Translations under genes and position numbers: made by a program | From: Clostridiales bacterium | Lineage (GTDB): Bacteria > Bacillota > Clostridia > UBA8921 | Length of the DNA: 6,733 nucleotides | Assembly (NCBI GenBank): GCA_003535395.1 | Contig: DOHE01000059.1 | Location: 1-6,733, forward strand | Direction of reading: 5' to 3' | Shown here: positions 1 to 6,044 of the stretch, piece by piece | Position numbering within the stretch: position 1 is the first letter of the stretch | Layout of the letters: every line of letters starts with the position of its first letter | Notes under the pieces: model-generated | Databases searched by the model: none | Told to the model about the DNA's origin: nothing | What the model saw: only the letters and a program-made list of their open reading frames with translations

Positions 1-821
1 ATGACCGGGTTCTGAGGGTGCGCCGCACTTTCAAAAAAGCCGGAAAGGGTGTACCGGAGCCGGTATCCGCAGGCGCTGCACGTAAAAATATCGTACCGGG
101 ACGCAAGCCGCCCGGTCGTTTTGCATTGGGGACAGGTATGCAGGTAGTATTCCAGATGCTCCGCCAGTCGTCGCCCCTTAAACGGGATCGCCTGCTGCCG
201 CTGCCAGTCGTCTTCTCTGTAACGCAGGGCTTCTGTGAGTTTTTGATGGATTTCATCCGGAGACAGCGCAGTAATCTCTTCGGCCGTAAAAAGTCGCCGG
301 ATATCGAGGATCATCCTTCCTTTCCGGCTTTTTACCGCCCAGCGGGGGTAGGAGAGATACCCTCCCCGGGTCAATGCCGTCACCACCGGGATGCCCAGAG
401 ATTTGATCAGCCTGGAAGTGGAATAGAACAGCGGCAGCGTTCTCCCGTCCCAGCACCTGGATCCTTCCGGGTAAATGCCGATGGAGGACATCTGCTCCTT
501 GATCCTTCGGATCTCTTTCACCGCGGAGCCATCAGAGACAAACTTGGCTTTCGGGATGGCTCCCACCCATTTAAGAAGGCCTCTTAGCAGAGGGTTCCTG
601 AAATATTCGTCGGAGGCCACGAAGCAGATATGATCCCGGATACAATAGGAAACTACGAAGGGATCAAAAAAATTGGTATGATTTCCCAATACCAGATAAG
701 GGGGCTTTAAGTCCTCTAAATCCCGGCACGTGCATTCAAACCTGCAGATCTTCCTGAGCATGCCTCCAAAAAGGATCTTGAGGGCCCGGTTGAGCATCCT
801 GCGTTTCATCATCAACACCAT
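1..821 (-). CDS. PlsC-family acyltransferase with C-terminal zinc ribbon (3' end cut by window)
   Basis: Probable 1-acyl-glycerol-3-phosphate acyltransferase, transferring an acyl chain to lysophosphatidic acid at the membrane during phospholipid synthesis. Reverse-strand translation gives 273 residues beginning MVLMMKRRML and open to the window edge. Visible PlsC motifs are NHTNFFD (residues 47-53, catalytic H48 and D53, the HX4D box), IYPEGSR (116-122, the EGxR substrate box) and GIPVV (143-147). After the catalytic domain there are two CxxC pairs, CPQC (230-233) and CSAC (248-251), forming a zinc-ribbon-like tail that ordinary PlsC proteins lack. The start at 821 is preceded by AGGGG at 826-830, only 4 bases away; ATG codons at 812 and 809 are alternatives. 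The gene has its own promoter and is separated from mutS2 by about 145 bp. The acyl acceptor cannot be told from sequence; the family call is firm. Confidence 0.88.
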   Translation of the reverse strand, partial: MVLMMKRRMLNRALKILFGGMLRKICRFECTCRDLEDLKPPYLVLGNHTNFFDPFVVSYCIRDHICFVASDEYFRNPLLRGLLKWVGAIPKAKFVSDGSAVKEIRRIKEQMSSIGIYPEGSRCWDGRTLPLFYSTSRLIKSLGIPVVTALTRGGYLSYPRWAVKSRKGRMILDIRRLFTAEEITALSPDEIHQKLTEALRYREDDWQRQQAIPFKGRRLAEHLEYYLHTCPQCKTTGRLASRYDIFTCSACGYRLRYTLSGFFESAAHPQNPV

Positions 822-845
822 TGATCCCCTGATAAAGATTGCAGG

Positions 846-875
846 ATTATAACATATATTTTTTCGACTGCGCAA
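846..875 (-). promoter_or_regulatory. Extended -10 promoter for the plsC-like gene
   Basis: On the minus strand a perfect -10 hexamer TATAAT lies at 846-851. It is preceded by TG one base upstream (extended -10). A -35-like TTGCGC lies at 870-875 with an 18-bp AT-rich spacer. Transcription would start near 839-840, leaving a leader of under 20 bases before the ATG at 821. This fits a housekeeping (sigma-A type) promoter giving the acyltransferase its own transcript. Confidence 0.7.
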
Positions 876-905
876 TTTGTTTTTAAAGACAGGATGTTTT
901 ATAAG

Positions 906-959
906 AAGGAATCCTTTATGAAGGAATCCTTTATGAAGGAACCCTTTATGAAGGAATAT
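906..959. repeat. 15-bp tandem repeats, near-palindromic
   Basis: Three consecutive 15-bp units lie at 906-920, 921-935 and 936-950, followed by a broken fourth copy from 951. The plus-strand unit is AAGGAATCCTTTATG; units one and two are identical and unit three has a single T-to-C change. Each unit contains a palindrome of 5-bp arms around one central base (AAGGA-N-TCCTT). Neighbouring units can also fold together into an 11-bp stem with one central mismatch and a four-base loop. The array lies between mutS2 and the plsC promoter, about 30 bp upstream of the -35 element. It could be an operator array, an RNA hairpin element at the operon end, or slippage-generated DNA without function. Confidence 0.85.
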
Positions 960-974
960 GCCGGATCATCCGGC
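960..974. repeat. Perfect inverted repeat spanning the mutS2 stop codon
   Basis: GCCGGAT and ATCCGGC form 7-bp perfect arms around a single base. As minus-strand RNA this would be a 6-bp GC-rich stem with the TGA stop of the mutS2 reading frame exactly in the 3-base loop. No run of U follows, so it is not a canonical intrinsic terminator. It may protect the 3' end of the operon message or act with the neighbouring repeat array. Confidence 0.6.
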
Positions 975-1508
975 GTGAGGCCTGATTTCCACGATGGTGA
1001 CTCCGGCATCGCCCTCCCCGGCGGCTCCCAGCCTGAATCCGTGGATGTCTTTTTGCTGACGCAGGAATTCATGAATCCCCTTCCGGAGTGCTCCCGTTCC
1101 CTTGCCGTGGATCACCACGATCTCATGCAGTCCTGCCAGGCCTGCATCATCCAGGTATTTGTCCAGGAGGTATACTGCTTCAGAAACTGTAAGACCCCGT
1201 ACATCCAGGCTTGCAGACACCGTCCGGGATTTGGCGGAGGATGAGAGTGCGGCCATCGTTTTTGCCGCCGTCTGCTGTGTTTCCATTATCCGGGTCAGGC
1301 TGGCTGCAGGCACATGGATGCGAAGCAGTCCTACCTGGACCTGCACATTTCCGTTTTTGTCAGGAGGCGTGAGCACCTCCCCTTTCTGATCCAGGTTTTT
1401 CAGGCGTACCGGATCCCCTGGTTTAAATTCCTGGTTTCCCTCCTCCCCGCCGTTCTCCTCTCCGGGATTTCCCATTTGGGATTCGATCCGGTCCAGCTCC
1501 AGCTTCAA
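966..1508 (-). CDS. MutS2 C-terminal part: KOW and Smr domains, cut off by an in-frame stop
   Basis: This open stretch is in the same frame as the mutS2 core and directly continues it beyond the TAA at 1521-1523. It begins with a KOW-like segment (FKPGDPVRL onward, residues 28-70 counted from the TTG at 1508). An Ala/Ser-rich linker follows, then a complete Smr domain with LDVRG (101-105), HGKGTGALR (134-142) and the closing TIVEI. In intact MutS2 the Smr and KOW parts contribute to binding nucleic acid and collided ribosomes. The TTG at 1508 has no clear ribosome binding site. An ATG at 1475 has only a weak GGAG upstream, so independent translation is doubtful. It is either the severed tail of a broken mutS2, a separately restarted Smr protein, or part of a full-length protein made by readthrough. 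Confidence 0.7.
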   Translation of the reverse strand: MKLELDRIESQMGNPGEENGGEEGNQEFKPGDPVRLKNLDQKGEVLTPPDKNGNVQVQVGLLRIHVPAASLTRIMETQQTAAKTMAALSSSAKSRTVSASLDVRGLTVSEAVYLLDKYLDDAGLAGLHEIVVIHGKGTGALRKGIHEFLRQQKDIHGFRLGAAGEGDAGVTIVEIRPHAG

Positions 1509-1520
1509 ATTTTGGTACAG

Positions 1521-1523
1521 TTA
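1521..1523 (-). other. In-frame TAA codon splitting mutS2
   Basis: The minus strand reads GAA GCC CAG TAA CTG TAC CAA, with the frame open on both sides and no base gained or lost. The core and tail sum to about 796 codons, the usual size of a complete MutS2. A single substitution (for example CAA or GAA to TAA) would explain it; a sequencing or assembly error is the main alternative. Confidence 0.85.
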
Positions 1524-3356
1524 CTGGGCTTCGCGGTTTTTGGTCTTCCGATCCGGGAGTTCTTCCAGGCTGTGCATGCGCTTGATGATATCCAGCGCTT
1601 CCCGGCGGGCATCCGACAGCACCTTCCGGGCCTCCTCCCGTGCTTCCCGAAGCAGCGCCTGTTTCTTTCCTTCCAATCCCGCCCGGTTCCGGTCATCCTC
1701 CTCCTTTTGCCGGCGCATCTCCTGTAAAAGCCGGTCCGCCTCCAGCCGTTCTTCCCGGGCTGCCTTCCGGTCCTTTTCAATGGAGGTGAGCAGATCCTCA
1801 AACCGGATCTGTTCACTGCTTAAAAACTCCCTGGCCCGAAGGATCACCCGTTCATCCAGTCCCAACCTGGATGAAATGGCAAACGCGTTGCTTCTGCCGG
1901 GGATCCCCATGATCAGCCGGTAGGTAGGCTTAAGGGTCTCCAAATCGAATTCACAGCAGGCATTTTCCACGCCCGGGGTCGTTTCTGCGTACACCTTGAG
2001 TTCGGCATAATGGGTGGTGGCAACGGTGATGCTTCCTCTTTGGCTTAGGTGCTCCAGAATGGACATGGCCAGGGCAGCCCCTTCGGTCGGATCTGTTCCT
2101 GCTCCCAATTCATCGAGCAGAACAAGGGTTTTGTCATCCGCTTCCCGCATCAGTGCAACGATGTTTCGCATGTGAGAGGAAAAAGTACTGAGGCTCTGTT
2201 CGATGCTCTGCTCATCTCCGATATCCGCAAATACATCCCGAAAAACAGCCATCCGGCTCCCGTCTGCCGCAGGGAGAAACAGTCCGGCCTGGGTCATGAG
2301 AGCAAACAGTCCGATGGTTTTCAGACTCACGGTTTTCCCCCCGGTATTGGGCCCGGTGATGATCAGGGTCCGAAACTCCCGGCCCACTCCCGCATCCACC
2401 GGGACGACCCGGTCCCGATCCAGCAGGGGGTGCCTTGCCTTGCGCAGCAAAATCTGCCCTTCCTGGTCCAGGATCGGTTCGGTGCCCGCATGATCCAGGG
2501 CCATTTTCGCCTTGGCAAATACAAAATCGATAAACGCCACAGCCTCGATGCTATCTGCGATCGCAGTGCCTCGATCTGCCACATCCCGGCTCAATACCGC
2601 CAGGATCCGCTCAATTTCCATCTGCTCCCGGATCTTAAGCTGTTTTAAGTCGTTATTGGCTTCCACCACTGAAAGTGGTTCCATGAAGAGAGTCGCCCCG
2701 CTCGCAGATACATCATGCACGATCCCTGGAAAATCATTCCGGTACTCCTGCCGGATCGGTATCACATACCTTCCGTCCCGGAGGGTCACAACAGGTTCCT
2801 GGATGAATTTGGAGTATTTTGATGAAGTCAGTGCATCACTGAGGCGGTCGCGCACCGCCTCCTGCCGTTCCCGGATCTTCCGGCGAAGGCTGTAAAGCTC
2901 CGGGCTGGCATCATCGCTGATCTCATCTTCGCTGCGGATGGCCCGGCGGATCCGGTCTTCCAGCTCCGGGTCGGTGTACAGGTGCCTCATACGGCTGCGC
3001 TGGCGATTTTCCCAGGCTTCTTCCTGCGCCTCATCGCCCGCATAATGCCGGTAAGCCCGGCACGCTCCCAGAAATCCGGCTGCGCCAAGCAATTCCCGGG
3101 TCCCAAGTCCGCCTCCGGCCATCACCCGCTCCAGCGATTGCCGAATATCCGGTATCTTGAAGGAGGGAGCTCCGCCCCGCTTTAATACCAAAGTGACCCC
3201 GTCCCGGGTATCCGCCAGATTTTCCCCGACCTCCGTCCGACAGGCGGACGGAAGCAGCGCCAGGGCTCTTTCCCGCCCCATGGGGGAACAGGTTTTTTCC
3301 GCCAGCAGGGCGATGATTTTGTCAAATTCCAGAACTCGCAAGGTCCGTTGATCCAT
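1521..3356 (-). CDS. mutS2: MutS2 ATPase core, truncated before KOW/Smr
   Basis: MutS2 is a MutS-related ATPase. In Firmicutes it has been tied to suppression of recombination and to splitting of collided ribosomes. The 611 residues show the N-terminal lever/clamp region (1-320), Walker A GPNTGGKT (335-342), the Walker B and signature region LVLLDELGAGTDP (411-423, with D415 and E416) and the H-motif TTHY (447-450). A long charged coiled-coil region (about 525-600) follows. The protein then stops at a TAA, where family members continue into KOW and Smr domains (usual length near 785-800). The start at 3356 follows AAGGAGG (3367-3373) with 10 bases of spacing, 21 bp after the membrane-protein gene. 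ATPase motifs are intact, so a shortened protein could still dimerise and hydrolyse ATP but would lack the Smr tail. The family call is certain; whether the gene is functional is not. Confidence 0.93.
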   Translation of the reverse strand: MDQRTLRVLEFDKIIALLAEKTCSPMGRERALALLPSACRTEVGENLADTRDGVTLVLKRGGAPSFKIPDIRQSLERVMAGGGLGTRELLGAAGFLGACRAYRHYAGDEAQEEAWENRQRSRMRHLYTDPELEDRIRRAIRSEDEISDDASPELYSLRRKIRERQEAVRDRLSDALTSSKYSKFIQEPVVTLRDGRYVIPIRQEYRNDFPGIVHDVSASGATLFMEPLSVVEANNDLKQLKIREQMEIERILAVLSRDVADRGTAIADSIEAVAFIDFVFAKAKMALDHAGTEPILDQEGQILLRKARHPLLDRDRVVPVDAGVGREFRTLIITGPNTGGKTVSLKTIGLFALMTQAGLFLPAADGSRMAVFRDVFADIGDEQSIEQSLSTFSSHMRNIVALMREADDKTLVLLDELGAGTDPTEGAALAMSILEHLSQRGSITVATTHYAELKVYAETTPGVENACCEFDLETLKPTYRLIMGIPGRSNAFAISSRLGLDERVILRAREFLSSEQIRFEDLLTSIEKDRKAAREERLEADRLLQEMRRQKEEDDRNRAGLEGKKQALLREAREEARKVLSDARREALDIIKRMHSLEELPDRKTKNREAQ

Positions 3357-3377
3357 GGTTTCCCCGCCTCCTTCTGC

Positions 3378-3953
3378 CTACAGGGAAATACGGCGTCTGA
3401 TCCGGCGCTGGTAAAAATCCATGAACACGCTGTACGCAAAATCATATGCCAGGAAGGCCAGTTCCAGCACCAGTATGGCTCCTGCCCGGGGCAGGCCTGC
3501 AGGAAGGCTGTTCCATGCCGTCTTCACTGTCTCAAGACCGCCGGCCGTGATAAAAATCCCAAACAGCAGACTGATCCCCAGCGCTCCATGGAACATCAGG
3601 TATTTCAACAGGTATTCCATCCATCGGGAAACGGCCGGTGCCCCGTCCGGTCTGCGCTTTTCCAGATAATACTTGACGATCCCGTAGCCGCTGAAAAAGA
3701 AAATGTAGGGAACCACTGCGATCTTGTTCTGCACCAGCACCAGCAGCAGCGCTGAAGCGGCCAGGCAGTAGGTCGCGGCAAATCCGGGCCCCGTTTCCAG
3801 CAGCAGGATCCCGGTGAGAAAAGACGCCAGGGCCAGGAGCGCGATTTTTCCGGAAGGCGCCAGAGAGGAAAGGTAAACAAGCACCACACAAAGTGCCAGC
3901 AACACTCCGCCCATGGCGACATGTTTTGCCGAAGCCCGTCTTTTCAGCAGCAT
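3378..3953 (-). CDS. Six-helix integral membrane protein, function unknown
   Basis: A 191-residue, strongly hydrophobic protein with about six predicted membrane segments (roughly residues 11-31, 36-54, 56-75, 78-93, 115-137 and 157-178). It has a short basic N-terminus (MLLKRRASAK) and a very basic C-terminus (YQRRIRRRISL), which suggests both ends face the cytoplasm. No catalytic motif is evident. Size and helix count resemble small ECF-transporter S components and YybS/DUF2232-like proteins, but I cannot assign a family. The ATG overlaps the end of the J-protein gene by 10 bp (ATGCTGCTGA), and its SD GGAGGGG (3964-3970) lies within that gene's last codons. Translation is therefore probably coupled, and a shared role with the J protein and DUF5685 is plausible. 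Confidence 0.8.
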   Translation of the reverse strand: MLLKRRASAKHVAMGGVLLALCVVLVYLSSLAPSGKIALLALASFLTGILLLETGPGFAATYCLAASALLLVLVQNKIAVVPYIFFFSGYGIVKYYLEKRRPDGAPAVSRWMEYLLKYLMFHGALGISLLFGIFITAGGLETVKTAWNSLPAGLPRAGAILVLELAFLAYDFAYSVFMDFYQRRIRRRISL

Positions 3954-4576
3954 GAGATCAAGTCCCCTCCCATCCCTTCACAGCAGCAGTCGCTGCAGAT
4001 CAGGCAGGAACAGAGATTGCACATATCCTGGTCCTGTCTGTATCCGCGTGTCCAGGATGCCTGGCGGTAATTCATATTCCGTGAGTTTATATTATTGAGT
4101 GCACTTCGGTATTCAAAATTGGCAGGCTCCAGGTCCACCGCCATTTTCAGATGAAGATAGGCCTGGTCATACCAGCCTTTCCGCGAATAAATCACGCCCT
4201 TTAGAAAATGCCATTCCGCAGGTCTTTGGGAGGATGCATCCAGCCTGGCATCTGCTTCATCCAGCAAGCCCTGGCTGATCAGCTGCCGGACCTCTCCAAA
4301 AGCACCTCCTCCATGCGAATGCCGGCTGCGGAAACCAAATCCGCCCGATCCGCCGTCATGATCCTGATAGCCGGTCGAACCTTGGCCTTTGCGCGATTTC
4401 TGAATGGCATCATAGGCTTCGTTCACCTCGGCCAGTTTGGTCTGGGCCAGATCCGCCAGCGGATTGTCCCTGTACTGATCGGGATGGTACTTTTTTACCA
4501 GTTCCCGGTATGCTTTCCGAATTTCGTCTTCACTGGCATTTTCCTTGACCCCCAATACTTCATACGGATTTCTCAT
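3944..4576 (-). CDS. J-domain protein with TPR-like middle and Cys-rich tail
   Basis: A DnaJ-type co-chaperone expected to stimulate the ATPase of DnaK (Hsp70). The J domain fills residues 1 to about 65, starting MRNPYEVLGV and containing the essential HPD at 31-33. A Gly/His/Ser-rich linker follows (about 66-95), then a helical TPR-like segment (about 96-165, including LKGVIYSRKGWYDQAYLHLK). The C-terminus carries nine cysteines in 25 residues (186, 189, 191, 194, 197-199, 209, 210). It lacks the four CxxCxGxG repeats and substrate domains of true DnaJ, so it is a class III J protein. The start overlaps the DUF5685 gene by 17 bp, with SD GGAGG (4586-4590) 9 bases upstream. The tail could bind metal, or could attach the J domain to the membrane protein encoded next. 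The J-domain call is firm; the client is unknown. Confidence 0.9.
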   Translation of the reverse strand: MRNPYEVLGVKENASEDEIRKAYRELVKKYHPDQYRDNPLADLAQTKLAEVNEAYDAIQKSRKGQGSTGYQDHDGGSGGFGFRSRHSHGGGAFGEVRQLISQGLLDEADARLDASSQRPAEWHFLKGVIYSRKGWYDQAYLHLKMAVDLEPANFEYRSALNNINSRNMNYRQASWTRGYRQDQDMCNLCSCLICSDCCCEGMGGDLISCC

Positions 4577-5489
4577 CCAGCATGTCCTCCATTTTCCGTC
4601 TTAAACCGAGATAAATAATATTTTCCAGGATGGGTGTCAAATCCCCGGAAGGCAAAAGCGCCAGAGCCGACGAGGCCTGTTCCAGACAGGCGGTCATCAA
4701 AAACCCGATCCGGGGCCGCATTTCATCTTTAATAGCCCTTGTCAGCCTTTTCGCTTCTGTTCCAGGGGCAGGGTGCCCGGCCTCTGTCGGTTTCAGAGCA
4801 TATGCAAGCGGATTGTAGCCGCCTGTCTTCAGGTCTGTTTCAAGATCCTTCCAGGCATCCGCCAGGTAGATCCACTTGCCGATATTGTACCCCATCCAGC
4901 CAAGAGAGCGGTATACCGGCTCTTCTTCCCAGCCTGCACTGCCGTCAGGATGCCATTCAAAGAGACAACGGGTCAGCCTGGCAAAATGGTCTGCTGCCTG
5001 GTCGATCCCTGTGCATCCGGTTGCCTCATCCTGCTTTAAAGCCTGCAGATCCGCGCTGATCCTGCTGATCCGTGCAGCAACCATCAAATCCTTCCCCCAC
5101 CGCCTTTTTACCTTAGAGAAAGCCCGGCCAAGAAGCAGCGTGCCCGCAAGCCCGGTGGCGCGGGATCCGTCGGCCAGGTCGTCTCTGGCTTTGAACCAGG
5201 CCAGGATCACATTCACATCTGCTGCATAATCGATGGCCGCGTTCCGTCCCGCACAGCTTCTTTTGCGCAAGGGATGTACACCGCACCGAAGCGCCCGGGT
5301 TTCCGGTTTGAATCCGTAAGCACAACACAGGACCAAAGCCAGGAAGACTGCATCATTGGAGAGGGTGAACCGGGGCAGCTGGAGTTTTCGCTCCGCCATG
5401 GACCGGCACACCCCGCAGTAAATGCTCCTGAAAGATTCATATTCTCTGATCTTAAGCTCCGGCTTAAGGGGCTGGATGTATCCAAACAT
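4560..5489 (-). CDS. DUF5685 family protein, possible squalene/phytoene-synthase fold
   Basis: A 309-residue mostly helical protein matching the clostridial DUF5685 family by its opening (MFGYIQPLKPELKIREYE), the CGVC pair (25-28), a second Cys pair around CGVHPLRKRSC (69-79), and the late motif YLADAWKDLETDLKTGGYNP (208-227). The function of the family is not established. Two aspartate motifs stand out: DDLAD (103-107), and DAWKD (211-215) inside a helix, about 108 residues apart. Their form and order resemble the two metal-binding DxxxD motifs of squalene/phytoene synthases; this is my inference, not a known assignment. The start at 5489 follows GGAG (5496-5499) at 6 bases, 20 bp after pgsA, and the 3' end overlaps the J-protein gene, implying coupled expression. 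Confidence 0.82.
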   Translation of the reverse strand: MFGYIQPLKPELKIREYESFRSIYCGVCRSMAERKLQLPRFTLSNDAVFLALVLCCAYGFKPETRALRCGVHPLRKRSCAGRNAAIDYAADVNVILAWFKARDDLADGSRATGLAGTLLLGRAFSKVKRRWGKDLMVAARISRISADLQALKQDEATGCTGIDQAADHFARLTRCLFEWHPDGSAGWEEEPVYRSLGWMGYNIGKWIYLADAWKDLETDLKTGGYNPLAYALKPTEAGHPAPGTEAKRLTRAIKDEMRPRIGFLMTACLEQASSALALLPSGDLTPILENIIYLGLRRKMEDMLDEKSV

Positions 5490-5509
5490 ATTATACTCCG
5501 TATTCCTGC

Positions 5510-6025
5510 CTACGGGTGCCGGCTGAAATTTTGCCGAAAAGATTTCAAATACCTGGCAAAGGCATAGAGGGAAACCGCGACCGCAAGCAGTGCCAGGATA
5601 TCGCTCCAGGCTGAACCGAAAATGGCAAATGCGACTGTCAGAAAAACCAGGGCTGCCGCCAGTTTTCCGTACCAGCTTGAAATCAGTTTGAAATTCACTT
5701 TTTTGTACAGTAAAAATCCACCGGCGATCATGAGGACTTCTTTAACGACGACGATGACGGGGATATAAAAGGAGAGGTTCCCCTTGATCGCAAGCAGGGT
5801 CAGAGCGGTCAGCTGGAGCAGCTTGTCCGCCAGGGGATCCATATACCGGCCGAACTGGGTGACCTGATCATGCCTTCTGGCCAAATACCCGTCCAGTATA
5901 TCCGTACCGCATGCCAGACCATATATTACGAATGCCCAAACCCGGTATTCAAAAACCAGCAGAATACCAAACAGCGGGACCATGGCAAAACGCACCAGGG
6001 TCAGGAAATTGGGCAGATTGATCAT
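5510..6025 (-). CDS. pgsA: CDP-diacylglycerol--glycerol-3-phosphate 3-phosphatidyltransferase
   Basis: Makes phosphatidylglycerophosphate from CDP-diacylglycerol and glycerol-3-phosphate in the membrane, the committed step to phosphatidylglycerol and cardiolipin. From MINLPNFLTLVR it is 171 residues, slightly shorter than the usual 180-200. The complete CDP-alcohol phosphotransferase signature is visible: D42, D45-G46, A49-R50, G59, D63 and D67 with canonical spacing. Several hydrophobic helices follow. I chose ATG 6025 because MxNLPNxLTLxR is the typical family N-terminus. A GTG directly before it (6028) is a close alternative, since the SD AAAGGAGA (6039-6046) is 11 bases from GTG and 14 from ATG. 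A longer frame from 6088 would overlap pfkA and adds a non-family N-terminus. The gene lies 19 bp after pfkA, and the SD overlaps the pfkA stop. Another CDP-alcohol transferase (e.g. PgsA2-type) cannot be excluded. Confidence 0.9.
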   Translation of the reverse strand: MINLPNFLTLVRFAMVPLFGILLVFEYRVWAFVIYGLACGTDILDGYLARRHDQVTQFGRYMDPLADKLLQLTALTLLAIKGNLSFYIPVIVVVKEVLMIAGGFLLYKKVNFKLISSWYGKLAAALVFLTVAFAIFGSAWSDILALLAVAVSLYAFARYLKSFRQNFSRHP

Positions 6026-6044
6026 CACGTGCGCATCGTCTCCT

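Noticed and set aside
18..587. Plus-strand frame of 189 codons
   Set aside because: It is antisense to the plsC-like gene, whose reverse-strand reading shows clear PlsC motifs; the plus-strand product is low-complexity and unrecognisable.
906..959. Possible CRISPR array
   Set aside because: Units are 15 bp and directly tandem without variable spacers, and no cas gene is present.
880..975. Intrinsic (rho-independent) terminator after mutS2
   Set aside because: Hairpins are present, but none is followed by the uninterrupted U-run expected of a canonical terminator on the minus strand.
894..1244. Plus-strand frame beginning with repeated ESFMK-like peptides
   Set aside because: The repeats arise because the 15-bp DNA unit is a multiple of three. 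Beyond them the frame is antisense to the conserved Smr domain, and no convincing SD or promoter precedes it.
2049..2648. Plus-strand frame of 199 codons inside mutS2
   Set aside because: It lies opposite the conserved MutS ATPase domain and has no recognisable domain; the frame is open only because of base composition.
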